NCBI GenBank assembly: GCA_002633025.1
Contig: NMRB01000006.1
Coordinates: forward strand, 119,039 to 183,038
Direction: 5' to 3'
Origin: Notospermus geniculatus
Lineage: Eukaryota > Nemertea > Pilidiophora > Heteronemertea > Lineidae
Length of the DNA stretch: 64,000 bases
Shown in pieces: positions 34,730-46,176 of the stretch. The notes beneath the pieces are model-generated. The model saw only the letters and a program-made list of their open reading frames with translations. It did not search any database and had not been told where the DNA came from. Made by a program: the position numbers and the translations under genes. Numbering within the stretch: the stretch's first letter is position 1; the number at the start of each line of letters is the position of its first letter.

Positions 34730-35160
34730 CCGCACACCAGGAATATCGCAAGCTATCAGCGCCAACCGCACAGAAAAAACCACAGTGCATCGGCGGTTTA
34801 GTTAATGGAAAATGCGTTATAACTAACTGCCGATAGGCGTCGGTAGCACTATCGGACTTTCTGTGCCGTCGCCCAGGGGTAGCCGCATAGAAACTCCGCT
34901 AGTGCTTCGACAGCCTATCGGTGTTAAAATGCATGGAAAAATGTACAGCACTATCGGCAGATGGGCTCCGCTAGCGCTAGCGGAGTTTCTATGCGGCCAC
35001 CCCTGGTCGCCAGCGAGCAAAGTCGGCTGTTGACGCCAGTTGTGCGCTGGACAGCGATCCGTGGAATCTTCTCGCCAGAGATTGTCGCCCAGTATCAAAC
35101 AGGTTCACTTTTGTGACGAGAGGAATCGCTTGTCGCCGTGCGTATCGCCTGGTGTGCTGT
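34730..35160. mobile_element. TIR element with nested foldback, upstream of GPCR 2
   Basis: The outer ends CGCACACCAGGAATATCGC and GCGTATCGCCTGGTGTGC are inverted repeats. Inside, a tight foldback at about 34874-35006 runs from CCAGGGGTAGCCGCATAGAA to CTATGCGGCCACCCCTGG, with AACTCCGCTAG mirrored by CTAGCGGAGTT. A homologous copy lies at 37761-38080. A third related left end (CAGCACACCGGGCGATATCG) lies at about 50229. Confidence 0.8.
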
Positions 35161-35456
35161 GGACGGCGATGGCGAGACTCCCGCGATAAGTTTCCGTGAA
35201 AACCAATCAGCATTCATGCCCATATCACATGATTTTCAAAATGGCTGCCACCTTGGAACAGTGGACTATCGAGCAGGAGGAGACATGATAGAGTTGTGGG
35301 AAAAGAGGCCATGCCTCCGCCCACAGAAAAACGTTATCGTCTTTTGGCTGCGCTGGCTGGCGAGAATATCGCCACCCACCGCATAGCGGTCGTGTCACAC
35401 AGATGTACTCCAGCGTACATGCTCTGTGTGCGTGTATATAGTCTAGATTCACCGAT

Positions 35457-35593
35457 GTAAAGCAAGGTTCATTGGCACACGGAATTGGTCCGCAAAAAAT
35501 CTATCAAATCGACTTCAGCGTTGTCGTATCCGGAAAACTAGGGACAAACGGACTGGAAACGGATCGGATCCGTGTGCCAATGAACCTTGCTTA
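35457..35593. mobile_element. Foldback MITE present only beside GPCR 2
   Basis: GCAAGGTTCATTGGCACACG is mirrored by CGTGTGCCAATGAACCTTGC, and TAA/TTAA lies at the edges. The corresponding place upstream of GPCR 3 (about 38505-38515, followed by AAGACGGCGTCG) lacks it, so the insertion post-dates the duplication. Confidence 0.85.
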
Positions 35594-35818
35594 AGACGGC
35601 GTCGGAGTGTGATCACACGTACCTTCTCACCGACCGGTTCGCGCCTGTTGGCCCTGATGTTAGGAGTCTGTTGACACTGAGTTGTTGACAACCTAACTAC
35701 AAGATAACATCCGTTATTCGACGGTTTATAGGAATTGTTCTTCAACGAAGCAAATCGTAGAAAATCGACACTTAATGAAGCTGACCTGATTTGTTTCGGA
35801 AAACGTAGTTCGATTAGG

Positions 35819-36817
35819 ATGAATTCTTCAACAGGGTGGAGTCTATCAACGAAATGGAACAATTTTGAAGAATATGACGTATCAAAGTATGAACAGGTCT
35901 TATTTCAGCTCATCCAACTGGTCAGTGGCATAATTCTCCCGCCAGCCCTCATCGTGTTGGGTCTGGTTGGGAATGTCCTGGCGTTTCTTGTCCTCAGACA
36001 ACCACAGTACGCCAAGCAGACATCGTGTTTCTACATGCGAACTCTTGCATTATTTGATACAGCATGCATAGGCCAAGTCGCTGTTCGAACGATGATGAAC
36101 TACGACTTAGAATTTTTCGTCGGGCCAGATGCCGGGCCTTTTATCTGTCCTATCACGGCATTCTTATCAGGGACGTATGGCTTATCCAACTGGACAACAG
36201 CAGCAATGGCGTTTGATCGTTTTTTGGCAGTACAGTTCCCTCTGAAGGCGGCGTCGTTGTGTACCCTGAAGCGGTCAAAGATCACAGTAGTTATCATATG
36301 CCTCGTCTGTGTTCTCATTCATGCCTTGTTCAGCATCAGGACTGTCAACCCACAAGCGTTGGTCGTGAATCAGATCTGTTCTTTTATCCATGTGCTACCA
36401 TCGTGGTTGAAATCACTTTTGGTCACAACACGCGAACATTTATTTTTCACGACGCCATTTTGTGTAATCCTTTGCTTCAACAGCGCCATCGTCATCAGCC
36501 TGGTTAAAAACAGGAGACAAAGTGAGCGAGTCCTACAAACAACTAAGGCAACAAATAAAGATGGACATATCACCGTCCTCTTACTTTCTGTGACTCTCGT
36601 TTTCTTTCTCACCAATATACCGTGGACTATAGACAACTGGGTTTGGAGATATCTTCGCTCTGCCGGGCCAATGACTGCCAAACTTGATGTCATCCGGAAA
36701 ACAACATACCAAGCAACTATCTCTATACGTTTTATTAATCCATCTGTTAATTTCTATGTTTATTGCCTAACCTGCGAAAGATTTCGGAAAGACATCAGAT
36801 CCATAATTTTCCGCTAG
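35819..36817 (+). CDS. Class A GPCR, peptide-receptor-like, paralogue 2
   Basis: Intact intronless rhodopsin-class receptor of 332 residues. The N-terminus begins MNSSTGW with an N-glycosylation sequon. TM1 has GLVGNVLAFLVLRQPQ. A Cys before TM3 (GPFICP) is available to pair with the Cys in loop 2 (NQICSF). TM3 ends DRFLAVQFPLKAAS, so the usual DRY is DRF. TM5-TM6 carry NSAIVISLVKNRRQSERVLQ, and TM7 has NPSVNFYVYCL, a variant of NPxxY. The ATG at 35819 is preferred because the conserved MNSS start is shared by all three paralogues, while the open frame further upstream has no ATG. The ligand is unknown; the overall pattern is that of invertebrate neuropeptide receptors (FMRFamide-like group). 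The sequence upstream to about 34250 is also shared with paralogue 3. Confidence 0.92.
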   Translation: MNSSTGWSLSTKWNNFEEYDVSKYEQVLFQLIQLVSGIILPPALIVLGLVGNVLAFLVLRQPQYAKQTSCFYMRTLALFDTACIGQVAVRTMMNYDLEFFVGPDAGPFICPITAFLSGTYGLSNWTTAAMAFDRFLAVQFPLKAASLCTLKRSKITVVIICLVCVLIHALFSIRTVNPQALVVNQICSFIHVLPSWLKSLLVTTREHLFFTTPFCVILCFNSAIVISLVKNRRQSERVLQTTKATNKDGHITVLLLSVTLVFFLTNIPWTIDNWVWRYLRSAGPMTAKLDVIRKTTYQATISIRFINPSVNFYVYCLTCERFRKDIRSIIFR

Positions 36818-37760
36818 GTCTTTTCTAGTGTACTCTTTACTCTTCAGCCAAATGAAGGACCCTCATCTCATGGAGTTCTCAACGATATTACCTTGCAGAA
36901 AAAGATGACGTGCAGACAATTGTTTTGTCGGATGAGAGTGAATGTTATAGCCTTGACATTGGGAACAGGGTAATTTCAAGTACTTTAATTGACAGTATAT
37001 TAGTATTTCCCCTGTGATCATGCTCAAGTGGAAATAAGTGCTTCAGTCAACATAGGGAATGATGTGACAATGGAAAAGTTCTGGCTCAACCTGAGTTCAC
37101 GATAATCTTCGTTGGTGCATACGGCCCTCAGTGTCTTGCAGCAAAGTGTGTTCTTGTTCTGGTGTTGACCAACCACAGGGTTATGTGGCCTATTAGTGGA
37201 GGAAGTCTTCGATACAAAGCTTATACATTGTCAACGGTTATGTCAGAGTTAGCGACATAATCCTTCACAAATATTTAATCCACTAGGACAATACCAGCCT
37301 TCTGGGCTTTCGTACTAATGCAGGCATCAGTTTGAAAGATACACAAGTCATGCAAGTTGGCAAGAGCCAGATTTCAGATTTTACGTACAGGTTAAAAGTA
37401 ATTCTATGCCCTTATTGACCACCACCACACTGTCGCGATATTAGAAACAGACACTTGTTTTGATCTCCACTTGTCTATTTTTATTCTATGCTACTCTCAT
37501 CGCCTGTTTAAAGATAGGCTACGTATTGTTTACCGGTTCTCCCATGTTGCTGTTGCTCTGCGATAGGCCTTCAAAAGGATGGTGAACGAGTGACGATTAC
37601 CAACGAGAGGAAGAGTATGGACCAAACGTGACCACTTCAGCCTGGCGACTTCCTCGTGTCGGTTCAACGAGTAAACAGTTTCGCTTGCAGCAAACATGCA
37701 AACTCAGTGACAATTTACACCTCAGATCACTCATTACTTCCAAATCGAGCTAATAAAGCC

Positions 37761-38080
37761 TACAGCACACCCTGGCGATATCGCAAGCTATCAGGGTCGG
37801 CCGCATAGAAACTCCGCTAGTGCTTCGACAGCCTATCGGTGTTAAAATGCATGGAAAAATGTACAGCAGTATCGGCAGATGGGCTCCGCTAGCACTGGCG
37901 GAGTTTCTATGCGGCCACCCCTGGTCGCCAGCGAGCAAAGTCGGCTGTTGACGCCAGGTGTGCGCTGGACAGCGATCCGTGGAATCTTCTCGCCAGCGAT
38001 TGTCGCCCAGTATCAAACAGGTTCGATTTTCTGACGAGAGGAATCGCTTGTCGCTGAGCGTATCGCCTGGTGTGCTGTGG
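37761..38080. mobile_element. TIR element with nested foldback, upstream of GPCR 3
   Basis: Homologous to the element at 34730-35160: the left end has CAGCACACCCTGGCGATATC, the right end GCGTATCGCCTGGTGTGC, and the internal foldback with CGGCCGCATAGAAACTCCGC lies at about 37797-37922. Its presence at the same relative place shows that it was carried along in the gene duplication. Confidence 0.8.
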
Positions 38081-38776
38081 ACGCGGATGGCGAGACTCCC
38101 GCGATAATTTTCGGTGAAAACCAATCCGCATTCATGCTCATATCGCATGATTTCCAAAATGGCTACCTCTATGGAACAGTGGACTACCGAGCAGGAGACA
38201 TTGATCATGTTAATGTAGGAAGAGAGGCCATTCCTCTGCACACAAGAACGATATCGCGTTCTGCGGTGGCTGGCGAGAAGATCGGTGGCGATTAGGCCAA
38301 GATCGCTTGCCTAGATCGCCCGACCTGATGTGCTGCTCTTTTTAGGAGACACTCAAGTTCATGTACCAGAAAGGAGATGTTGATTTAGAAATGATACATG
38401 TATTACTGTTGGAAAAATCATCGCATGAACCATCCAGTGAGCTGTGTCACACGTAATGTACATGTACGTCTGCGTACATGCTGTATGATATATGTACATA
38501 TTGTATAAGACGGCGTCGTTCACTCGGAGCATGATCACCCCAGATACAACATGCAATGTACAGGCCACGGTCCCTGACCCATGGTCACTGACTGGTTCGC
38601 ACCTGTTGGCCCTGATGTATAGGAAAGTCTGTTGACACTGAGTTGTTGACAACCTAACCACAAGATATCATCTGTTATTCGACGGTTAGGATTTGTTCTT
38701 CAACGAAGCAAATCGTACAAAATCGACACTGAGTGCAGCTGATTTGAATTTTTTGTGGACAACCAGTTCGGTAAGA

Positions 38777-39760
38777 ATGAATTCTTCAACAAGATGGGGT
38801 CTTTCAACGAATTGGAAACATTTCGAAGAATCTGATGTGCCAAAGTATGAAGTCTCATTTCAGCTCCTCCTATTAGTCACTGATATAATTCTACCGTCAG
38901 CCGCCATCGTGTTTGGTCTGGTTGGGAATGTCCTGGCGTTCCTTGTCCTCAGACAACCACAGTATGCCAAGCAGACATCATGTTTCTACATGCGAACTCT
39001 TGCATTATTTGATATAGCATGCATCGGCCAAGTCACTGTTCGAACGATGTTGAACTACGACTTTTTCGTCGGGCCCATCGCTGGGCCTATGTTCTGTCCT
39101 CTCGGAGCATTTTTAACAGGGACGTATGGCTTATCCAACTGGACAACAGCAGCAATGACATTTGATCGGTTTTTGGCAGTACGGTTCCCCCTCAAGGCGG
39201 CTTCATTGTGTACACTGAAGCGATCAAAGATCACAGTAACTGTATTATTCCTTGTGAGCGTTCTCATCCATATCTTGTTCAGCATCAGGACAGTCAACCC
39301 ACAAGCGTTGATCGTGAGCCAAATCTGTTCTTTAATTCTACCACCTTGGATTAAATCATTGTTGCTTACGACACGCGAACATTTATTTTTCACGACGCCA
39401 TTTTGTGTAATCTTTGGCTTCAACAGCGCCATCGTCATTAGCCTGGTTAAAAACAGGAGACAAAGTGAGCGAGTCCTACAAACAACTAAGGCAACAAACA
39501 AAGATGGACATATCACCGTCCTCTTATTTTCTGTGACTCTCGTTTTCTTTCTCACCAACATACCGTGGGCTATAGACACCTGGGTTTGGAGACACCTTCG
39601 CTCTGCCGGACCAATGACTGCCAAACTTGATGCCATCCGAAAAACAACGTATCGTACAACAATTTCTATACGTTTTATTAACCCATCTGTTAATTTCTAT
39701 GTCTATTGCTTAACCAGCGAACGATTTCGAACAGATATCAGATCCATAATTTTCCGCTAG
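38777..39760 (+). CDS. Class A GPCR, peptide-receptor-like, paralogue 3
   Basis: Intact intronless receptor of 327 residues, most similar to paralogue 2 and offset from it by 2958 bases. Landmarks: MNSSTRW start; GLVGNVLAFLVLRQPQ in TM1; GPMFCP before TM3; DRFLAVRFPLKAAS after TM3 (DRF for DRY); SQICSLILPPWIKSL in loop 2, the segment in which paralogue 1 is frameshifted; NRRQSERVLQTTKAT before TM6; NPSVNFYVYCLT in TM7. It differs from paralogue 2 mainly in the N-terminus, the TM2-TM3 loop and loop 2, the regions expected to face ligand. No intron is needed. The gene ends with the same FRSIIFR-like short tail as paralogue 2. Confidence 0.92.
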   Translation: MNSSTRWGLSTNWKHFEESDVPKYEVSFQLLLLVTDIILPSAAIVFGLVGNVLAFLVLRQPQYAKQTSCFYMRTLALFDIACIGQVTVRTMLNYDFFVGPIAGPMFCPLGAFLTGTYGLSNWTTAAMTFDRFLAVRFPLKAASLCTLKRSKITVTVLFLVSVLIHILFSIRTVNPQALIVSQICSLILPPWIKSLLLTTREHLFFTTPFCVIFGFNSAIVISLVKNRRQSERVLQTTKATNKDGHITVLLFSVTLVFFLTNIPWAIDTWVWRHLRSAGPMTAKLDAIRKTTYRTTISIRFINPSVNFYVYCLTSERFRTDIRSIIFR

Positions 39761-39847
39761 GCCTCTTCTCTTCGGGCAATTATGATTGACCCTGTTCGCA
39801 TGGAGTGCTCAGCGACCCTTTTAAAACCATCATTACCATTTTTGCTC

Positions 39848-40114
39848 TACACTCTTAGCCAAAAAGGTTCTTTAGGGGTTCTTTGTGCCTCACCAGGGGA
39901 ACCCCAAGGTTCTATATATATATAGAACCTTCTGTAAAGGGTTCCATTTAGAACCTTTCGGTCGCTAAAGAACCCATAAAGGTTGCAGTTAGAACCCTTT
40001 TCTGAGGAAAAGGTTCTATCTGGAACCTCTAGGGGTTCTTAAACAACCCAAGGGTTCTTAAATCTGAGGGTTCTCCTGGTGTGGCAGCAAAGAACCTTTT
40101 CGGCTAAGAGTGTA
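39848..40114. mobile_element. MITE with TACACTCTTAGCC ends and AAGGTTCT repeats
   Basis: TACACTCTTAGCCAAAAAGG at the left pairs with the reverse of CCTTTTCGGCTAAGAGTGTA at the right. The interior is almost wholly made of GGTTCT and AGAACC units that can fold on themselves. It lies just after GPCR 3. Confidence 0.9.
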
Positions 40115-41528
40115 CAGTACAGATATTCGTCTCCATTTGAGATAAAAATCACTTGAACGCTTGTCCGTAAAAGAAGTTACACGTAGTTTTGGATCTTGAG
40201 TTGAGATCCTTGAAAGTCGGTAAACGTAACTGATATCTCAAGTAGACATACGACTGTCTCCAGTAAAATTTTCTGGATGACATATTGTGTTCTTATCTGG
40301 AGACAACGAAATGTCAATGTGAGTACTCGTAATATTATTTAGAGAGATGTAAATGTTTTGACCTGCGTGAACTGTCATCTATCTTTGAGACTAAAATGTA
40401 TCCACATGAGATGACCCTCCTTTCGAAATGAGTCACTGCCGTATACTTGGAGACTAAAATGTGCAGCTGAGATGACGTTCAATTCGATATGAATTTACGG
40501 ACGGCGATTGGGTTCATTATCAATCAACCCAAAGTGTTTGGATGTTTCACCCCGACTGTTGGGTTGTTTATAACCAACTGCATCGTTGCATCAACCCAAT
40601 AGTTGAGTTTTTTGTCCTGATTGCTTAAGTTCGCAATTTGCATTGACCGCAATTCTTAAATTTCGTGGTAACTTTAACCTTAGCCAACAGGCCGAGAAGC
40701 TATGTAGCCTAGAGTTCAGTTGGATGGGGTATACCAATGCACAGCACAAGATCTTTTGTATGGTTGAGAGAAAACCGATGCTGTACAATTATTCTGATAT
40801 GGAAACATTCACAACCTAAAATTTGTGTCTCAGATTTCAAACCATAGTTTATCAATATTCTTATTTGTTTGCTTTCGTAAGTCCGTATACTTCCGTATTA
40901 AATTTTGGCGAATTATAACATTGTTATATCGTCAGGTCGAACTGGTGGCCCGCACTGATCCAGTTTATTTGCGATGATCAATATCTCGATTCGATATTAT
41001 TGATATCTCAAGCGCGAAATACGTTCTGTATTGTGTATCGGAAGGCTTAACACGCAGTTTGTTTCAGGTAGTGTCACAGATATATCAAGTTTAGTCATTA
41101 GACAGGTGCTTTCTCGAGATTCGAGATTAACATCTCAAATACAAAATATTATTTTGTGTTTCAAAGCCTTTAACACCCCACTTATCTCAAGTGGAGACGA
41201 ATATTTTCTGTGTGTTAATGACCATGAATTGATTCTGAATGTAGCCATTCTTGTGACGTTTCCCTGCAGGAAAGGGTATGTGCAGATCCGTTGGACAAGG
41301 GTGGATTTTAGCCTTGACATTGGATAACTCTTGTTCCTGGGGTATCCATGCATTGCATTGTATGCATTCTCCAACATTGGGGTGAAAGGAAAACTACCGT
41401 ATTGGAGAATGATTCAATCATCATCGGAGGCGCCGACTGTCGGCAAAAAAGTAGTATATCGTGCTCCTTTAACATAAGCAATTTTCATGGATATGACGCC
41501 AAGCAATACAACACGTTTCAAACCTCCC
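40115..41528. other. Intergenic region between GPCR 3 and the orphan gene
   Basis: AT-rich, with no supported exon. A short CAACCCAA-rich stretch at about 40508-40610 (AATCAACCCAAAGTG ... GTTGGGTTG ... CAACCCAATAGTTGAG) resembles a small foldback element. Nothing else was recognised. Confidence 0.45.
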
Positions 41529-44015
41529 TTAGTGGTCTTTTAACCTTAGGCCACGATAGGTGTTTTGACCGATAAAAATTTCAGGTACGAGACGTTTGAC
41601 CCGTATGTTAGTTTCCTCAAAACTGAAAAGGTATCCTATTTCATTTATATAATAGTTATAATAATCCCTAGCTATTGTCTGTTTCCGTATGACAACACGA
41701 CGAATTTTCCTTCGTGACTTCGAATTACAAGGCATTAGAAAATAAGCAGTCAGTTTCTTACGGTGGCGGTGTCTTTTGATACGCACTATCTCAAGAATGC
41801 GGTGCATCATGGGATCATAACCAAAATATTCTTTGACGAAATATGGCTGCGAAGATTTTAGCAGTAACGTTTTGTTTACAGTTTGATTCTGCGATATCCG
41901 AAAATGAAAACCGTACATAAGATATTCCGAGTCTTCCTCACTCGAGATCACAAGAAAGCTGTCTCCGTTTGACAGATAGGTGCTGTAAATTTGACGCACC
42001 GGACGATATATTATCGTACTTTCGTACCGTAGTTTCATTCTTAAGTTGTTTCTTTTAAAGGTATACACCGCAACAAAATCACGCCGTCTTGAATATGCAG
42101 CCAATACTCCGCCAGTGAATTCGTCTTCTATGTTCAAGAAGTTAACAAATCGTACGTATTCTCGATGACGATTTCGACAGTTGTTTGTTGGTGAACGACT
42201 ACACACTCGGCCTAATTTAGCCACGTATTCACCATGAATTGTAAAAACACCGAGATAATCATCAAGAGGATCTTCCGGCTCACCGAATCGGACAAGTACT
42301 ACATATTTATTACTCTTCTTAAGATACGCATCATCGAAGCCGCCCTCTATTTCTTTATTAAAAAGAAATTCGAAAATATATGAATGTTTTCCTGTTGAAC
42401 TTTGCTTTATTCCTAATAGAGTACCTCGATATCGGTGAGAAAATACGCCAACTCCGTCGTGATACCCAGCAATGCCATAAACATTGCCGAGGATGAAATC
42501 AAGTCTCATTGTAAATAATGGTTTGATATATCCCTGGCCCAAACCTAAATATAAGGCGCAGTTTTTAAGGGAACGAAATGAAAAATCCAATGGCAATGCA
42601 TAGAAACATGTAAATCTGTGTCCCCCTAAAATTTACTTCCTTCACTTAAGACATCTGTGAAGAACGGGAGTCACCGGATGAAACAAAGAAATAATTCAAA
42701 TCCTTGCGATCTCTTAGATTGGGAAAGGTCAGGGTTAGGGTCAGCCTTGTATCATCAACGAGAGGATACACGTGGCGCCCATAAATGATTACGCACGCGA
42801 CAGCACTCCAAAGGAACAAGGTACGTCCATGACACCAAGCTGTTATCTTGGCCTGAAATGGTCGGCGAGGAACTGAGTATCCTGTGTGGCGATCTCAGTT
42901 TAGATATTCCAGCAAAGTGTACAAAAGAACCTATTTCAAAGGAGCACGGCCATCTAAATTTCTTATGAACGCTCTTGGTTTGATTCTAATTCTAACATGA
43001 TGCCAAGCATTTTGCAGGTTTCGCGATTTTGGCGAAATTAACCCTCTTGAATACGATTCCCCAAGCCTTTTTAAAAACACCATTTCGAATGAAATGCGTA
43101 CCTATCCATTTCTTTGGTTTGAAAGAATGAATGACAATAACAAAATTCAGATACGAGACGAGTATCTACATGAATCCTTCTTTACTTGAATATATCATTT
43201 ATTGACGACAAGAACGTAGTTAGTGGACAACTGCAAAAAAGATAATTGGTCATTGTCGCCGCCTGGGAGGGCTACAATAATAATCATCTTCTTTCCCAAT
43301 GCCACACATAAGGAAATATCATATGAATAATCTTGCAGCAGCACGTAAGGACTGAAAGGCAGGATACAGCGAGAATGATTCCCAAAATTTCAAACACCAT
43401 AGCGCATTCAGAATACTGTATTCTCCCACTTGAGAGAGACTGTCGCCCAAAATGACTACCACTGACTCCTCCCAAGACCTTTGTGCTATGGTTTTCGGGG
43501 TCTGGGAAGAAGACACAACAGCCCATGTTACCGTGTATTCTGAATTCGTCAAATACGTTACCAGTTGTTCGACAAGCAGCACTGAACTGAAGAATCACGA
43601 AAAGTGCTGGTCAGATGAAACAGGTCACGTGGTTCATAGAAGCGATACATTTTGAGCATTCATCACCTCGGAATAATAGTTTTGGAGACACATCCTAAAA
43701 GTTACCAACCTTTCTCACCATGTGCTTCACGCCATTCGGTACAACCACGTACCTCTTCTTCCTACACCTCGGTCTCGTGACGTGACACAGACAGACTCCC
43801 GTATCACCATCAAATATAAAGCCAAGTAAATCAAGGGCAAAACAGAGGAAGGCACACGTCACACCGGATGATGTATTCGACATGTGATCATATATAGTCT
43901 TATCAAAGCTTGTGACGTTCACATCTTTATATATTTCGTGATGAATTTCCTCGACAGTGAAGTTGCAGGGAAGCTTTTCGTGTCCTCTTGCAGTCGGATT
44001 TTCGCACGTCCACAT
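41529..44015 (-). CDS. Unrecognised two-exon gene with a PAN-like cysteine-rich first exon
   Basis: Minus-strand exons 43706-44015 and 41529-42544 join in phase 1 (donor GTAACT, acceptor TTATATTTAG), giving about 441 residues from the first ATG. The first exon begins MWTCENPTARG and has Cys spaced as CAFLC then a GFIFDGDTGVCLC string, like the middle of a PAN/apple module, then RPRCRKKR. The second exon is a long open frame rich in Tyr, Arg and Phe, with repeated beta-strand-like segments (YLGVFTIHGEYVAKLG, SYLMYGFHFR-like). It may be a beta-propeller-type domain; no catalytic motif was seen. A signal peptide was not found, and a splice acceptor just before the ATG suggests a further upstream exon. 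The open frame of 338 codons, with matching phase and splice sites, supports a real gene. I do not recognise the family. Confidence 0.62.
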
Positions 44016-44231
44016 TGTTGTGCTGCAGTCTTGATATTCTACATGCGAGGCGGGAGGGGCAGTGTCATCTGGAATATCAGTCTTCCTCTACGCTGTAGCG
44101 CTATTGATTCAATCAATCATGCCCCTCAACACGCTTTCCTAACTACATGTAGAAACTGCAGTTAGTACTTTTGAGAGCAGTACAAAGGTTTACAGAGGTG
44201 AAGAACATTGAACCATTACGCCATCCCGACT

Positions 44232-44432
44232 TACACTGGACCTTTCGCCCTCCTAACGTCAGCTGCGGAGTTGTCGTACACGTGTAGATGGAAAGGGGCC
44301 CATGGAAGGGTCTTCTACCAATAAAATAGACCTACATAAAGACCCATACACCAACAGTACAAAAACGTTGGCCTTGTGATGTACTCCATGTGAAGATCCG
44401 GCCGGACGTTAGGAAGGCAAAAGGTCCAGTAT
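44232..44432. mobile_element. MITE family C, copy 1 (TIR ACTGGACCTT)
   Basis: The left end CACTGGACCTTTCGCCCTCC, followed by TAACGTC, pairs with GACGTTAGGAAGGCAAAAGG, followed by TCCAGTA, at the right. It lies upstream of the orphan minus-strand gene. Further copies are at 46770-47158 and 49506-49813. Confidence 0.85.
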
Positions 44433-44993
44433 TTGTTTTGTATAATTTCACATGAACATTTCAAAAATTACGACGTGTCCGCTTCAGATCACTGTAAAGG
44501 TCCAGACGAGTGTAATGTATACATGCATTAAAACATGTTTCGTTTTAAAATGTACACATTCACTCCTCCACACTGACCTCTCGACGCAGGCAAAATAAAG
44601 TTGAAATGACAACGATGCGACCATAGGGTTGATAGTGTGACGTAACAAAGTATAAGAGCGTTTCTCACTCGAGAGAGTTTAAAATAAGTGAGCTTTTTAA
44701 TTCCTCCTGTTTGCTCCCTCATAGCCCAAGTCTATTGCTTATTGATAACTCTCAGTATTATCCGCTGCTTCAGAGATCAATATATCATTGTTATTCTGCG
44801 GCTTTCATTTGTCAAACTGTTTGAGAATAAAAACTAACATCATATTTATAACCGATGAATTAATCGTGGTAAGAGCTTTGTTTTGTCAAACCTATTGATT
44901 TTGCTCATTGTGCATCCAAATCTATGGCGAGGAAACCTTTGAAAATTAATAACTATTGTATCTTTTCAAAATGATTTTTTTCGGTAACTGTCA

Positions 44994-45223
44994 TCAGCGA
45001 GAGCCTGGACACGCGTTCTCTCTGTTTGGATTCTCCGAGGCACACATGGGTAAACTATAAACAGGTTGTGGACATCCTTTGCTGCCGAGGTGCTGGCTGG
45101 AGCTGGTCTGTGGGTTTCTTTTCTTTGTCAAGGAAGCTGGCACAACTTCTTCACTCTTCAGGCCAGCAAGGACCCCCTGTCTGTGCAAGTCGAAGTAGAC
45201 CTCGACAGCAGCTCTTTGAAAAC
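44994..45223 (-). CDS. Possible terminal coding exon, unknown product
   Basis: A minus-strand open frame of 76 codons follows a good acceptor (CTATTGCAG, then GTTTTCAAAG) and ends at a TGA at 44994. It would be entered in phase 1 and reads GFQRAAVEVYFDLHRQGVLA and onward, which is protein-like in its first half but low-complexity near its end. No partner exon with a matching donor was identified nearby. The call rests only on the acceptor and composition and could be wrong. Confidence 0.25.
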
Positions 45224-46028
45224 CTGCAATAGGCCAAATTAAACAAACAGTACCGGTACTAGTATTTTTGAAGGTGGAATATCCCAAGCAGAGAGGCAAA
45301 TGTGTCGTCCAAAAATTGAGCAATAACATGGCAGTAGGTAGCATAATGACGGGGGGGGGGGCAGGGCCAAATGCTCCCCACAGGTCATGTCAAAGTGCAG
45401 TTTTGCCCACCCCTTAGAGCCAAACACCCCCATGACAAAGCTAGCTACGGCACTGAATACACAGCTCACGAGCTGCCATGCATTATCAGCTGCGAAGCAG
45501 GCTAAACGATAGTTTCATTGGCAATGGTTACCTATAGTCAAACTAAAGACCCCACTTAGGCGGATTTATACTTACCAAATGCAATTCCTCCAACCTCCCA
45601 ACAAGCAGGACACTTCGGTCAATCAGACGTACTTTGGCTGACAGGGCCAAGGACACAGCACACTACCAGTGTACGAAAGGAGAAAATCCGTGGAGTGGAA
45701 AGTCCTCAATACAAAGGCGATGCATTGTCAACGTCATCGTCAGGATGAGCGACGTAATCCTTTATAAAGGCTTACTCCACTCGGACAATAGCACGCCTTG
45801 AATGCTCCTCTTTACTGTACTTCTCGAGGTTTTTTTGCCGTTTTCCCAGCCAAAAAATGATCAGTGTATGTAATGTGTTTATTTCACATAGATGTGTACA
45901 ACATATAGATAATGAGTAATGTTTTCGATACATGGAACCGAAACCTAAGATACAAACACATTGTGGTATTATGATGAGCAAGCCATGATCAATTATCAAC
46001 AAATGCCGACAACGCTGCTGATCAATCA

Positions 46029-46176
46029 GGGCCTACATTCATAAAACCTTGCTAACTTCGTTGTTGGCTAGTTGTGTACATTGGCCTGTACAAACGCCGG
46101 GTAGCCTATAAACAGGGCACTGTCATGACTGTAGCATGTAACTGTACGCCTAGCAAGGTTTCATGAATATGGGCCC
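46029..46176. mobile_element. Foldback MITE (ends GGGCC...TTCATAAAACCTTGCTA)
   Basis: GGGCCTACATTCATAAAACC, followed by TTGCTA, is mirrored by TAGCAAGGTTTCATGAATAT, followed by GGGCCC. A related single end (GGTATTCATAAAAGTTAGCA) occurs at 52056 and again in the duplicated copy at 54376. Confidence 0.8.

Larger units (their letters stand above)
34250..38776 (+). repeat. Segmental duplication carrying GPCR 2 and GPCR 3
   Basis: Besides the coding regions, non-coding flanks are shared. CTACTCTCATCGCCTGT followed by CCCATGTTGCTGTTGCTCTG occurs near 34400-34460 and again near 37492-37560. The nested TIR element recurs (34730 and 37761), and GTTGACACTGAGTTGTTGAC occurs near 35669 and 38633. The offset is about 2.94-3.1 kb. 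Paralogue 1 shares only the coding region and short flanking fragments, so it separated earlier. Confidence 0.8.

Noticed and set aside
35735-35818. N-terminal extensions of GPCR 2 (and similarly GPCR 3 from 38693)
   Set aside because: The open frame continues upstream of the conserved MNSS start, but contains no ATG; the shared sequence reflects the segmental duplication.
43284-43598. 104-codon minus-strand frame between the two orphan-gene exons
   Set aside because: It has a hydrophobic end, but a second overlapping frame is equally open, no splice signals fit the orphan gene's phase, and no domain was recognised.
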